From NCBI RefSeq assembly GCF_037039395.1, contig NZ_CP146242.1, positions 3,297,001-3,361,000 of the forward strand: a DNA stretch of 64,000 bases. Reading direction: 5' to 3'. The stretch is from Agrobacterium vitis (GTDB lineage: Bacteria; Pseudomonadota; Alphaproteobacteria; Rhizobiales; Rhizobiaceae). The notes under the pieces were generated by a model. It saw nothing but the letters and a program-made list of their open reading frames with translations, ran no database searches and was not told the origin of the DNA. Made by a program: the position numbers and the translations under genes. Every line of letters starts with the position of its first letter. Positions within the stretch are counted from its first letter, which is position 1. Positions 52,363 through 61,716 of this stretch are shown here, piece by piece.

Positions 52363-53196
52363 ATGACCTATCTTGGCGTTTCAGGAATGCAATATTCCGG
52401 CGAAAAATTTCCGGACGCACGTATTATCGTCGCAGAAGACTCCAATGTCTTTTCGTCCATGATCACACAGCGTTTGAAGGAGATTTTCAATATTGATGCG
52501 GAAATCTGCCGCACCTATGAAGATCTGATGGCCGCAAATGAGCTTTCTGATGAGCCCGTTACATTGGCGATTTCCAATATCAACCTGCCGGGCGCCGAAA
52601 ATGGCGAGGCTTTGGAATATCTGACCGATCTGAACATTCCAACTGTCGTCTTTACCAGCACATTTCACGAGAAAACCCGTGAAAAGCTTTTGGCCAAGGA
52701 CATTGTCGACTATATCCTCAAGGACAATATCTTTGCGGTTGAAATGCTGATCGAGTCCGTCTGCCGCTTTCTCACCAATCACAATCACCACGTGCTGATC
52801 GTCGACGATAGCCCGACGGCGCGCGCTTTGCTGTCAAGCCGCTTGAAGCGTTACAATTTCCGCGTCAGCACGGCGGATAACGGTGCTACGGCCCTGCAAC
52901 TCCTTAAGAGCAATGCCGATATCGGTCTGGTCGTGACCGACTATAACATGCCTGATATCGATGGATTTGAACTGACACGGCGCATCCGGGCTGTGCGCGG
53001 CTCGCATGAACTGCGGATCATCGGCGTGTCGTCCTCGTCGGACCGTTTGCTGTCTGCGCGTTTTCTGAAGGTTGGCGGCAATGATTTCATGCTGCGCCCA
53101 TTCATCGACGAAGAATTCTACTGCCGGGTCAATCAGAACCTCGATACGCTGGTGCAGATCCGCGCCGGGCGCAAGAGAAACCAGGCGGCAGCCTGA
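52363..53196 (+). CDS. Double receiver-domain response regulator
   Basis: 277 residues. Receiver 1 (about 20-130: IIVAEDSNVFSSMITQRLKE; NINLPGAENGEALEYL; TSTFHE) has Asn where the phospho-acceptor Asp should be. Receiver 2 (about 145-265) is intact: VLIVDDSPTARALLSSRLKR, TDYNMPDIDGFEL, SSSSDR. No output domain. Closely related to the N-terminal 250 residues of the regulator at 53857, so both may serve one pathway. Confidence 0.85.
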   Translation: MTYLGVSGMQYSGEKFPDARIIVAEDSNVFSSMITQRLKEIFNIDAEICRTYEDLMAANELSDEPVTLAISNINLPGAENGEALEYLTDLNIPTVVFTSTFHEKTREKLLAKDIVDYILKDNIFAVEMLIESVCRFLTNHNHHVLIVDDSPTARALLSSRLKRYNFRVSTADNGATALQLLKSNADIGLVVTDYNMPDIDGFELTRRIRAVRGSHELRIIGVSSSSDRLLSARFLKVGGNDFMLRPFIDEEFYCRVNQNLDTLVQIRAGRKRNQAAA

Positions 53197-53262
53197 TCGT
53201 CCCGCATGGCCCCTTAAATCCAGCCGGGTTTAAGGAAAATATCCCGCAGAGTTGACGTGTTC

Positions 53263-53288
53263 CAGCATCGCGGAAAACCGCGATGCTG
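53263..53288. terminator. Perfect hairpin downstream of regulator gene
   Basis: CAGCATCGCGG (53263-53273) pairs with CCGCGATGCTG (53278-53288) around AAAA. No T-tract. Possibly the end of the upstream transcript. Confidence 0.4.
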
Positions 53289-53504
53289 TCAGGGCAGGGC
53301 GGAATGCGTCCTCCGTCCAGCCCTCAAAACATGATTGAGACCGGGCTTGGCTGATTAGACGCGACGGACGGCTGGTTTGATAAACCGAGCATTCAGGGCG
53401 GTCCGCTGAATGGACAGAAATTAAAATTACGCGGAAATTTCTAACCCTTATATCGCGTCTTTGCGTCAGAATGGCCTTCTGAGAGTTGAACGTAAGCGTA
53501 TGAG

Positions 53505-53609
53505 TTAGAGCATCGGACCGAAAAGTGGGAACCGGTTTTCGGACAAATCCAATGCGGAAACAAAAGTTAGAGCATTGTGCCGAATCCAATTTTCTGGACG
53601 ATGCTCTAA
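53505..53609. repeat. Rhizobial palindromic intergenic repeat
   Basis: Outer arms TTAGAGCATCG (53505-53515) and CGATGCTCTAA (53599-53609), with an inner CCGAAAA..TTTTCGG pair. The internal GAAAAGTGGGAACCGG is a sequence I know from dispersed repeats in Rhizobiales. It lies in the 660-base gap (53197-53856) that otherwise holds no gene. Confidence 0.7.
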
Positions 53610-53856
53610 GGCAATCGGGCCGATAAGGTTTTTATACTTTTTCGCCGCTGCTATCGGCGCGCTTGGTTTGCCGACCCTTTTCCTATCGGTGGCCTGAGAA
53701 TGCCGCCTGTATTTTGATTTTCGCCGCGTGCTGCGGTGCCATCGATTTTTCTCCCCCCAAATTTAGAGAATGCACGTTCGTGCTCCAAGGGAGCGCGGGC
53801 AGGGTGAAGGAGGCAGTGATGCCGCCGTCTGGAGAGGCGATAATCTTGGAGATGGT

Positions 53857-55227
53857 ATGGAGCAGCAAATGGCGTTTTGCGCGCAGTCAGTTGCCACCGG
53901 GATGAGCGAAGCCCTTGGGACGGCCGCAAAGCTGCGGGTGTTGTTGATCGAGGATTCCCGGTCGATTTCCCGGCTTTTGCAGCATCGGATGATCACCTCC
54001 CTTGGCGTTGAGGTGATCTGTTGTCTCACCGCTGCCGAATGCCATGACGTTTTATCGCAGGACAACTGCCATTTCGATGTCGCAATTGTCGATCTCAATC
54101 TGCCGGGGGCGATGGATGGCGAATTGCTGGACCGGGTCGTTGCTCTCGGTATTCCCGCCGTGGTGTTTACCGCCACCTTCAGCCTCGATTTACGCGATAA
54201 GATCGTAGCGCGTGGCGTGGCCGATTATATCGTCAAGGACAATGAGCGTGCCCTGGATATGGTGCTTCAATCGGTCGAGCGCCTGCTCGACAACCGGAAT
54301 TTCAAGGTTCTGGTGGTTGATGATGTCGCCTACGCACGGCAAGGCCTGGTCGATATCCTGCTGCTCCAGGGGTTCCAGGTATTTCAGGCCAGAACCGGCA
54401 GGCAGGCCCTCGATCTTTTGGCGGCAGAGAAAGACATTTCGCTTGTTCTGACCGACTACCATATGCCGGATATGGACGGCTACAATCTGACCCGGTCGAT
54501 CCGGCAGATCTATTCCAGCGACGATCTGCGGGTTATCGGTATTTCGTCCTCGGCGGATCGGTTGCTTTCGGCCAGTTTCCTGAAGGCTGGGGCCTGCGAT
54601 TTCGTCTACCGGCCCTATGTCACCGAAGAATTGCAGTGCCGGATCAACCTGCATGTGCGGGCGCTGTTACAGATCCACCAATTGCGCACCGCCGCCTTCA
54701 AGGACTACCTGACAGGGCTGTTCAACAGGCGCTATTTTTTCAGTGAAGGACCGTCTCTGGTAGAGCAATGCCTGCTGAATGCGAGGCCCTGTAGCGTGGC
54801 CATCCTCGACGTCGATCATTTCAAGAAGCTGAACGATACCTATGGCCACGAAGCGGGCGACCGGGTGCTCAAACAGATTGCGGATCGCATGACGGTTTAT
54901 GCCCATGGATCGCCGGTGCTGCTGGGACGGCTCGGCGGCGAGGAATTCGGGATTCTCTTGCCGGGATTTAACAGCCAGCAGGCTGCGGCCTTTTGCGATG
55001 GATTGCGTGTCGATCTCTCACACAGACAGGTGATGCTGAACACCGGTAACGTGACGGTCACGGTTTCCATCGGGGTGGCGGAAGTAGGTGGGCGCGAAGT
55101 TTTCGACAACTATCTGCATGCGGCCGATCAATATCTCTATCTGGCCAAGCAATGCGGCCGAAACCGTGTCTATTGCGACCATTCCGTTGCGCCTTCAAAG
55201 GCCGTAACGCTCCCCTTTGAAGCGTGA
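53857..55227 (+). CDS. REC-REC-GGDEF diguanylate cyclase (PleD-like)
   Basis: 456 residues from ATG 53857 (preceded by GGAG; an in-frame start at 53770 is possible). Two receivers, both with Asp: VLLIEDSRSISRLLQHRMIT/VDLNLPGAMDG and VLVVDDVAYARQGLVDILLL/TDYHMPDMDGY, then GGDEF domain: LTGLFNRRYFF, VDHFKKLNDTYGHEAGDRVL, and active motif GGEEF near residue 358. The RxxD inhibitory site before the motif is absent. It should make c-di-GMP when phosphorylated. PleD of Caulobacter has the same domain order. Confidence 0.88.
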   Translation: MEQQMAFCAQSVATGMSEALGTAAKLRVLLIEDSRSISRLLQHRMITSLGVEVICCLTAAECHDVLSQDNCHFDVAIVDLNLPGAMDGELLDRVVALGIPAVVFTATFSLDLRDKIVARGVADYIVKDNERALDMVLQSVERLLDNRNFKVLVVDDVAYARQGLVDILLLQGFQVFQARTGRQALDLLAAEKDISLVLTDYHMPDMDGYNLTRSIRQIYSSDDLRVIGISSSADRLLSASFLKAGACDFVYRPYVTEELQCRINLHVRALLQIHQLRTAAFKDYLTGLFNRRYFFSEGPSLVEQCLLNARPCSVAILDVDHFKKLNDTYGHEAGDRVLKQIADRMTVYAHGSPVLLGRLGGEEFGILLPGFNSQQAAAFCDGLRVDLSHRQVMLNTGNVTVTVSIGVAEVGGREVFDNYLHAADQYLYLAKQCGRNRVYCDHSVAPSKAVTLPFEA

Positions 55228-55422
55228 TGCGACGATTTTCAGGTGTGTGAATTTGTTCTTTTACAAAAGATTTCTCCTATAGCGGTGGCCGGTGCAAGGA
55301 GGCGTGCTATATAGGCGCCTCTGTTGCTCACAGTCCGTTTCCGGGAGTGGAGACCGGTGGGGCGCATGGGAAGGTCCGTGTTGTCGCATTGTCTCGACAG
55401 TCAAGGAGGCGGACGTTCAGGA

Positions 55423-56361
55423 ATGTCTGCACGAATGGCGTCTATCGTATCGATCAAGTCCCTCACCAAGACCTATTCCACCGGTTTTTCGGCATTGAAG
55501 GATGTGTCGCTGGAGATCGAGGAGGGCGAGATCCTCGCTCTGCTCGGCCCCAATGGCGCGGGCAAGACCACGCTGATTTCCATCATCTGCGGCATCGTCA
55601 ATCCCACATCCGGAACGGTGGTCGTCGATGGTTACGATGTCGTTCAGGATTTTCGCCAAACCCGGGCGCTGATCGGCCTCGTGCCGCAGGAACTGACCAC
55701 GGATCAGTTCGAGACCGTGTGGAACACCGTGGCCTTTTCGCGCGGTCTGCATGGGCGCAAGGCCGATCCCGCCTATCTTGAGGGAATATTGAAATCCCTG
55801 TCGCTCTGGGAAAAGCGCGATGCGGTGCTGCGGGAGCTTTCCGGCGGCATGAAGCGCCGTGTGCTGATTGCCAAGGCGCTGTCCCATGAACCGCGCGTGC
55901 TGTTTCTGGATGAACCGACGGCGGGGGTCGATGTCGCGCTCCGCCGCGATATGTGGAACCTGGTGCGCGATCTGCGCAGCCGGGGCGTCACCATCATTCT
56001 CACCACCCATTATATCGAAGAGGCCGAGGAGATCGCCGACCGTATCGGCATCATCAACCAGGGCGAGGTCTTGCTGGTGGAGGACAAGGTGGCGCTGATG
56101 CGCAAGCTTGGCCGCAAGCAGATGATCCTGGATCTGGCCGAACCGCTGAAAAGCCTGCCGGGACGGCTGGACGAATGGCACCTCAGCCTTGCTGGCGAAG
56201 GCCGCCAGATCGTCTACGATTATGAGCCGCAGGCAACGCCCGGCGCCTTGATGGCGCTTCTGACGGCTTTGGAAACCTCGAGCATCGCTGTGGTTGACAT
56301 TTCCACCAGGCAAACCTCGCTCGAGGATATTTTCGTTTCGCTGACCGGGGGGAAATCATGA
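55423..56361 (+). CDS. ABC transporter ATP-binding protein (exporter, YadG/NodI-like)
   Basis: 312 residues from ATG 55423 (ATG 55435 possible). Walker [11 protein letters not shown], signature [15 protein letters not shown], Walker [13 protein letters not shown], switch His in [11 protein letters not shown]-terminal extension of about 80 residues. Coupled to the permease by ATGA. Type of ABC-2 exporter such as YadGH or NodIJ; substrate unknown. Confidence 0.88.
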   Translation: MSARMASIVSIKSLTKTYSTGFSALKDVSLEIEEGEILALLGPNGAGKTTLISIICGIVNPTSGTVVVDGYDVVQDFRQTRALIGLVPQELTTDQFETVWNTVAFSRGLHGRKADPAYLEGILKSLSLWEKRDAVLRELSGGMKRRVLIAKALSHEPRVLFLDEPTAGVDVALRRDMWNLVRDLRSRGVTIILTTHYIEEAEEIADRIGIINQGEVLLVEDKVALMRKLGRKQMILDLAEPLKSLPGRLDEWHLSLAGEGRQIVYDYEPQATPGALMALLTALETSSIAVVDISTRQTSLEDIFVSLTGGKS

Positions 56362-57119
56362 ATTATACCGCAGTCTGGGCCATTTACCGGGCCGAAATGC
56401 AGCGTATGCGCCGCACCCTGATGCAGAGCCTGATTTCTCCTGTCGTGTCGACCGCGCTTTATTTCATCGTGTTCGGTGCGGCGATCGGCACGAAAATGCA
56501 GACCGGGACTGAGGTGGGCTATGGTGGGTTCATTACGCCGGGACTGATCATGCTGACGCTGATTTCGCAATGCATATCCAATGGCGCCAATGGCATCTAT
56601 TTTCCCAAATTCACCGGCACCATCTATGAAATTCTTTCGGCGCCGATTGCCTTGGGCGAGGTTCTGCTGGGCTATGTCGGGGCGGCGACCACCAAGGGGA
56701 TGATTGTCGGCCTGATCATTCTGGCCACATCGACGCTATTCGTCGATATCCGGGTGGATCATCCGGTGCTGATGCTGCTGTTCATGGCTTTGACGGCGAT
56801 GTCCTTCAGCATGGCGGGTTTCATCATCGGCATATGGGCAAAGAATTTTGAGCAATTGAGCATGGTGCCAATGCTGGTCATCCCGCCGCTGACCTTTCTG
56901 GGTGGGACATTCTACTCGATCAACGCTCTGCCGCCTGTCTGGCAGATGATCAGCCACTTAAACCCGGTCTTCTACCTGGTGAGCGGCTTCCGTTGGAGCT
57001 TCTTCGGTGAGGCGGATATCAATCCACTGATCAGTCTGGCCATGATCGGCCTGTTCCTGACCCTCTGCCTTGCAGTGCTGTCCTGGATGTTCCGCACCGG
57101 CTACAAGCTGAAGGCCTAG
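56358..57119 (+). CDS. ABC-2 type transporter permease (YadH/NodJ-like)
   Basis: 253 residues with six membrane spans. [40 protein letters not shown] and a late [20 protein letters not shown] follow the ABC-2 permease pattern. Works with the ATPase encoded four bases upstream. Confidence 0.88.
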   Translation: MNYTAVWAIYRAEMQRMRRTLMQSLISPVVSTALYFIVFGAAIGTKMQTGTEVGYGGFITPGLIMLTLISQCISNGANGIYFPKFTGTIYEILSAPIALGEVLLGYVGAATTKGMIVGLIILATSTLFVDIRVDHPVLMLLFMALTAMSFSMAGFIIGIWAKNFEQLSMVPMLVIPPLTFLGGTFYSINALPPVWQMISHLNPVFYLVSGFRWSFFGEADINPLISLAMIGLFLTLCLAVLSWMFRTGYKLKA

Positions 57120-57159
57120 AATTTATCTTGGGAAAAGCGGAGCCCGACTTTCCTGAGGC

Positions 57160-57246
57160 AAAAGCACAAAGGATGCTGTAACTAACTCTGCATATCCGCT
57201 GCATAGTTTTCTCCTTAAACCGTAACTGGCTTAAGGAATTATGCAG
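57160..57246. repeat. RIME-like palindromic element, copy 3
   Basis: GCTGCATAGTTTTCTCCTTAA and ..TTAAGGAATTATGCAG form the arms (57198 to 57246), preceded by AAAGCACAAAGGATGCTGTAAC, the same flanking words as copies 1 and 4. Immediately followed by the leftward gene ending at 57251. Confidence 0.65.
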
Positions 57247-57250
57247 TCGC

Positions 57251-57499
57251 TTAGTGATCTGCCATGGGGATGGGCTGTGTGGCGGCGCCGATGATATCCC
57301 TCATACAGTTCACCTCCTCGATTGGTATCCATCCTCTGGTATAGCCGAGACTGATTGCATTCGACGCAATTGCCAATTGCTGACGCAAATGATGAACATC
57401 GTCCAGGAGCGTGGCAATGGCGGCTCTTGCATCGCCGTCGTGCCATTCAATAAGATGAGCAATCCGGTCGGCTTCTAGCGATTCAGGCTTTGAACACAT
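57251..57499 (-). CDS. Small hypothetical protein
   Basis: 82 residues from ATG 57499, nine bases after AGGAG. Acidic helical protein (LEADRIAHLIEWHDGDARAA, IATLLDDVHHLRQQLAIASN). No domain recognised. Confidence 0.6.
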   Translation of the reverse strand: MCSKPESLEADRIAHLIEWHDGDARAAIATLLDDVHHLRQQLAIASNAISLGYTRGWIPIEEVNCMRDIIGAATQPIPMADH

Positions 57500-57785
57500 A
57501 TCGAAGATCTCCTGTGAAAGCAGACTTTCAGCGTATCAAAACGCCACATTGTTCTTGTTATGTTCTTGACTGTGAGGAGTCAAGGATGATGTTTGGCTCC
57601 ATCGTTTCTGCACAGGGCATGCCGAACTGGAGACAAATTTTAGACTTTCCGTCTCATCATGCCTGCGAAATCCGGCTCGAATATAATTTCAGAAATTTTA
57701 GAACGGGGTTTTTCGGAAATTCCTCTTGCGCTTCTTTTCGATCCGTTCTAAATGCCCGTCACCACACGCTTTTAAGTTATGGAAT

Positions 57786-57859
57786 GGCCTCGTGGCGGAG
57801 TGGTTACGCAGAGGACTGCAAATCCTTGCACCCCGGTTCGATTCCGGGCGAGGCCTCCA
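57786..57859 (+). tRNA. tRNA-Cys (anticodon GCA)
   Basis: Acceptor stem GGCCTCG (57786-57792) pairs with CGAGGCC (57849-57855), then T and encoded CCA. Anticodon loop CTGCAAA gives GCA; T arm CCCGGTTCGATTCCGGG. Confidence 0.96.
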
Positions 57860-58357
57860 TTCCCTTCTTCTCCCATATGTAAATCTCTGATTTGCCGACG
57901 TTATTTTCAGCGTATGGCAGTTTTTCGCTTGCGGCTCCGCCAAGCGGTTTTGAGCGTGTGGCAGATTTAGTTCCCCAGTGACTAAACGATGGCTTCTCAA
58001 TGGTTTCTGTAAATCGCGCAAAAGGCTTGGTGTCGATTACGATTCCGACTGCTGCGCGCTGGAGTGCTGGATAAGGCTCGTTTTGTAGTACGAGCGCCTC
58101 TTCGGGGTTCAAAGAGATGATGCCGATTCCAGGAGAGATTGGGCGCATTTGCAGGATGAGAGCCGAATTTCACCAGTTCGCTCTCTGCAGATCAAGTATA
58201 TTTTTCGTGTAAAGACGCGGTTTATCAGCCCAGGTGAGGCGTTTTGTCAGGATTGGTTTGTTAAGTTTTGTAAAAGCTATGTAATTAAAAATTGAATGAA
58301 AATAGAAATTCAATTTTTAATTGCATTGCTCAAGCATATCTCACCAAGAGGGTCGAA
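57860..58357. other. No gene supported between tRNA-Cys and SyrA/ExoX-like gene
   Basis: The open frame on the minus strand (57804-58148) is antisense to the tRNA and is an artefact. The last 100 bases are AT-rich and should hold the promoter of the gene at 58358. Confidence 0.4.
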
Positions 58358-58675
58358 ATGAAAAATGCAATAAATTCATTATTTAAGTTTGAGAAGAGGT
58401 ATTTTGATTTTCAAAAATTGATCTATGCACCTCGCGCTTTTTTTATAATGTTTTTATTAATAATTTCGTTCGCCGTCTACACATTTTCGTCGTTGCAATT
58501 CACTTTGGACAATTTTTTTAAAGTCATATTCTTTTCGCTATTTATTCAATTTTTTTATTTTACGCTAATTGTCTGTGCTGTGATGCAGAAGGTGAATGAT
58601 TCGCGTCCCAAGGATGACGTGAAGTTTAAAGCGCGAAGGATTCTTGATCATAAAACCGATAATGGTTTGTCATAG
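58358..58675 (+). CDS. SyrA/ExoX-like small membrane protein
   Basis: 105 residues from ATG 58358 preceded by AAGAGGG. LIYAPRAFFIMFLLIISFAV and the second span FFSLFIQFFYFTLIVCAVMQ follow the YAPRxF..two-span layout of the rhizobial exopolysaccharide production repressors (ExoX/SyrA). Those proteins act at the membrane to reduce polysaccharide synthesis or its gene expression. The gene is strikingly AT-rich compared with its neighbours, pointing to transfer or relaxed selection. Confidence 0.6.
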   Translation: MKNAINSLFKFEKRYFDFQKLIYAPRAFFIMFLLIISFAVYTFSSLQFTLDNFFKVIFFSLFIQFFYFTLIVCAVMQKVNDSRPKDDVKFKARRILDHKTDNGLS

Positions 58676-58755
58676 GCAATGACGTTGATTGAGTGGATTC
58701 CGCTTCTGGATGAGGCCGCTGCGGAGGCAGTCAGGGGAAGCGTTTAAGCCCTGCG

Positions 58756-58945
58756 CGTCCTTCCTCGCAACGACCCCTACACGATGAATCGGCCTTGACC
58801 GCCGATCTAACGGTACTCGCTATCCAACATGACTGGTATGGCTATCGTCGCATCACTGCGATCGGCATCAGGCGGCTTGGATCGTGAACATCAACGGCCG
58901 GCAAGATGCAATCGGATTGGCAAGGCGTGTGGATTGGTGGTGTTC
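58756..58945 (+). pseudogene. IS3-family transposase (orfB) remnant
   Basis: One frame reads HDESALTADLTVLAIQHDWY, GYRRITA; after a frameshift follows AAWIVNING, and in a third frame RCNRIGKACGLVV, corresponding to the IS3 orfB pattern YGYRRITALLR..GW.VN..RV.RIWRREGLKV. No ends or direct repeats recognised. A decayed insertion sequence fragment. Confidence 0.7.
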
Positions 58946-59027
58946 ATGTGCTGTAACAAACCATCTGTATGCGTATCTGTTGGGACCGGCGACTGTTCAA
59001 ATCAGCGCCGGCATGTAACAATGGCGT

Positions 59028-59276
59028 ATGACGCACGGTGATCTCAACTATATCTTGCAGACGCTTTACGATGCCGGTGGCCGGGACGTGAATGCGAAGG
59101 ATTTGCCTTGGTCGACAGGGATGACGCCTGCGATCCTGCAAGCATTGAACATGCTCTATATGACACGCTCGGAGCGGGGAGAGGATAAGCTGTTTTCGCT
59201 GACCAGGTCAGGCTATGGAGCCATAGGGCAGGAGCCGCCGGTGCTATTTCCATTTTTGCGCAAATTATTTCGATAG
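59028..59276 (+). CDS. Small hypothetical protein
   Basis: 82 residues (MTHGDLNYILQTLYDAGGRD..). Looks like a small winged-helix-type domain (DLPWSTGMTPAILQALNMLY, LFSLTRSGYGAIG). Weak ribosome-binding site. May be real; function unknown. Confidence 0.5.
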   Translation: MTHGDLNYILQTLYDAGGRDVNAKDLPWSTGMTPAILQALNMLYMTRSERGEDKLFSLTRSGYGAIGQEPPVLFPFLRKLFR

Positions 59277-59365
59277 AGCGATTTATACTGTCGCATGTCT
59301 CGTTCAACTGAACGATAACATCCATGCGCAAAAAGACGGACTGGCATTTTCAATGAACCTCCGTC

Positions 59366-59881
59366 TTAAATCTCGGCATCCTGGTGTTCGAATTGCCAGG
59401 TCAAGGCTTCTGATCCGTGGCGCAGCGTCATGATGGCGGGGCTTGTTGTTGCCTCGTCAGGAGCGCCGATCAGCAATGGCCAGCGCCGCAGGAAGCGGAT
59501 GAGCATGCCTTCGCCGCAATCGTTGACGGACAGGATGATGTCACCGACATATTTTTCCTTCGGCTCATCACCCAAGATTGCGGCAAGTGATGCTGTCAGC
59601 CGATAGTGATTGGAGAACGTTATATGCATGTATTGTGAGCAGAAGGCCAATTCCTTGATTGAACTTCCAACGATGTCTCTTGGTTTTATCATGGTCGCGC
59701 CGTCTGCAACGTTAATTTCATGTGATATGGGCGTGGGAGGCACAATTCGCAGCAAATTCGATATGGTGAATTTCACGCAGTGTGTATCCGCAGCACTTTC
59801 CATCAAATTTGATGTTATCGTGCCGTCATAATACGCTGAACCTGCTGCCTGATCTCGGTATTGATTTAATTCAGTCCCCAC
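59366..59881 (-). CDS. Hypothetical protein
   Basis: 171 residues if started at GTG 59881; ATG 59803 would give 145. Beta-rich middle (YMHITFSNHYRLTASLAAIL) and a conserved-looking GEGMLIRFLRRWPLLIG. Family not recognised. Confidence 0.5.
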   Translation of the reverse strand: MGTELNQYRDQAAGSAYYDGTITSNLMESAADTHCVKFTISNLLRIVPPTPISHEINVADGATMIKPRDIVGSSIKELAFCSQYMHITFSNHYRLTASLAAILGDEPKEKYVGDIILSVNDCGEGMLIRFLRRWPLLIGAPDEATTSPAIMTLRHGSEALTWQFEHQDAEI

Positions 59882-60050
59882 GAATTGACTCGTAATCTAG
59901 AATTCAAAAAAATACACTGAATTACTAGGGGTAGATTGACCAATATTGGGTTGATTTGTGCTCAATGCGGATTGCATTGCGGCAGGTCTCATGTTTCCAC
60001 ATGCAATATTATCAGACTATGAACGGTTCAGATCCGGGTTGGAAAAGCGA

Positions 60051-60139
60051 CTGCATAATGCCTTGAATCGAGCTCGATTTAAGGAGGAAATTATGCAGCA
60101 GATTTAAAGTGTTAAAGCGACCTTTGTGCGTTTTATAAA
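60051..60139. repeat. RIME-like palindromic element, copy 4 (opposite orientation)
   Basis: CTGCATAATGCCTTGAATCG (60051-60070) and CGATTTAAGGAGGAAATTA.. to TATGCAG (60074-60099) form the arms, followed by GTTAAAGCGACCTTTGTGCG and AAAACGCAC, the words seen in reverse in the other copies. It lies in the 565-base gap 59882-60446; an open frame at 60178-60450 there lacks support. Confidence 0.75.
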
Positions 60140-60446
60140 ACGCACTGCGCTGTATAGGCCTTGCGGGTCTTGTTCCATTGCAGGAAGAGATTTTAGAGGC
60201 TCTTGCCCGACATGGCTTGAAAGCTGCGTTGCCGCCGATTAAACACGCTATAGCAAATGGTGTGATCCCTATGGGATGGCACCCTTGGCAATGGCAGCTC
60301 TCAGGTTCTACGGCGTTGTTTTCGGTCATCGGAGGCGCGGCGAGCGGTGATATGGAGCCGCTTCGGAACATGTCGGGGCGGCGGCTTTGGATTGTTTGCC
60401 GGCGGTGTCCCGCGGCAAACGCAACCGGTGTAAAATGGGCAACGAT

Positions 60447-61100
60447 ATGATCGATTTTGAAGCAGCGCGGGCGAAAATGGTGGACGGCCAAATTCGAACG
60501 ACGGATGTAACCTCTCATTCCGTGCTTTCGGCTTTTCTGTCCGTACCGCGGGAAGCCTTTGTGCCGGACAATCTGAAAGCCCTGGCTTATATCGATGAAG
60601 ATATTCAGGTCGCTCCCGGTCGCTATCTGATGGATCCGTCGCCGCTTGCCAAGCTTTTGCAACTGGCGGAAATTGGCCGCAGTGAACTGGTTTTGGAAAT
60701 CGGAGCGGGCACCGGTTATGTCTCGGCTTTGCTCGGACGTCTGGCCGGGGCGGTTTTTGCCGTTGAAAGCGATGAGCAACTGGCCAGCGCTGCCAAGTCC
60801 AATCTTGAAAAGCTGGGTGCCGCGAATGTCACGGTCGTTCAATGTCCGCTGGAGGCTGGCTATGCCAAGGAAGCTCCTTACGATCTGATTTTCCTGAGTG
60901 GGTCGGTCGAGGAAGTGCCACCGGCACTGTTCGATCAATTGCGTGACGGTGGTCGTTTGATTGGCGTCGTCGGTAGCGGCCGCGCCGTCCGCGCACATGT
61001 CTTCGTCAAGGCCGGTGGGTCGGTTTCGACAAGCTCACTGTTCAATGCTTCGATCAAGCCGCTTCCTGGCTTTGAAAAAGCGCGCGAATTCGTATTCTGA
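60447..61100 (+). CDS. Protein-L-isoaspartate O-methyltransferase family protein
   Basis: 217 residues from ATG 60447. MVDGQIRTTDVTSHSVLSAF, VPREAFVPDNLKALAYIDED and SAM motif VLEIGAGTGYVSALLGRLAG match the Pcm family. Repairs isoaspartyl residues or has diverged. The order Pcm-like, tolC, popZ is, as I recall, conserved in Rhizobiaceae. Confidence 0.88.
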   Translation: MIDFEAARAKMVDGQIRTTDVTSHSVLSAFLSVPREAFVPDNLKALAYIDEDIQVAPGRYLMDPSPLAKLLQLAEIGRSELVLEIGAGTGYVSALLGRLAGAVFAVESDEQLASAAKSNLEKLGAANVTVVQCPLEAGYAKEAPYDLIFLSGSVEEVPPALFDQLRDGGRLIGVVGSGRAVRAHVFVKAGGSVSTSSLFNASIKPLPGFEKAREFVF

Positions 61101-61152
61101 TCATCGATACGAGGTTTACGAACGGTCATGTGAATGATCGTTCGTATTGGAT

Positions 61153-61240
61153 TTTTGAATATCTCAAGCCCTTGGCGCATTTGAGATATTCAAAATGCCT
61201 TCAAGGCGAGGATGTGGCTCCCACCTTCAAGCCTTGGTAT
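61153..61240. repeat. Hairpin repeat upstream of tolC (copy 1 of 2)
   Basis: TTTTGAATATCTCAA (61153-61167) pairs perfectly with TTGAGATATTCAAAA (61181-61195), loop of 13. After it follow CCTTCAAG, GATG, CTTC and GCCTTGGTAT in the same order as in the copy at 63156-63242. Confidence 0.7.
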
Positions 61241-61716
61241 TCTTGCAAGCCTTGTATTCTAGGCATGGCTTCTGCATCCATTTTCCTAAAATGGTTGCAA
61301 TTTTTATGTATGGCTATTTTGGTTGTGGATGACCGAGTGGCTGTTTCTTGTTTTAAAGTTGTTTTCGTTCAATTCTTTATATCAGTGATTTTTTTGCAGC
61401 ATGAAATGCAAGCTGTCAGGCTCTTGTCAAAACTCTGTAAATCTGCGGGCTCAGCCTATGAATTCTCCCAGGATGATTTGTGGTCAGCTTCACGCAATCT
61501 AGGCCCTTAGAATAAGGGCTGTCGCAGTTTGATGGTGAGTTTATTGCCATCTTGTCAGCAATGCGGGGGAAGGGTGAGAGCCGTTTCCAATATTGGTGAC
61601 AAGTTGGAGAGAATCGGCTTCACATGAGAGTGCTGGTAAAATTCAGGCGGTCCTCCGGGGCCGGCCCCTCCATGATGGAATGGGCCTTGGCTTAATTAAA
61701 GTTGGGAGATGTATCC
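61241..61716. other. Leader region of tolC, no gene supported
   Basis: The frame at 61130-61510 looks incidental. AT-rich at 61290-61420. Presumably holds the tolC promoter; no specific site can be named. Confidence 0.4.

Noticed and set aside
57804..58148. 114-residue frame on the minus strand with MEASPGIEPGCKDLQSSA
   Set aside because: It is antisense to tRNA-Cys; that peptide string is a familiar artefact of translating tRNA genes backwards.
60178..60450. 90-residue frame starting with TTG before the methyltransferase gene
   Set aside because: No supporting motif or clear start signal; overlaps the methyltransferase start in another frame.
60012..60998. 328-residue frame on the minus strand
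   Set aside because: It is antisense to the isoaspartyl methyltransferase gene and spans a RIME-like repeat; Arg/His/Gln-rich composition is typical of a shadow frame.
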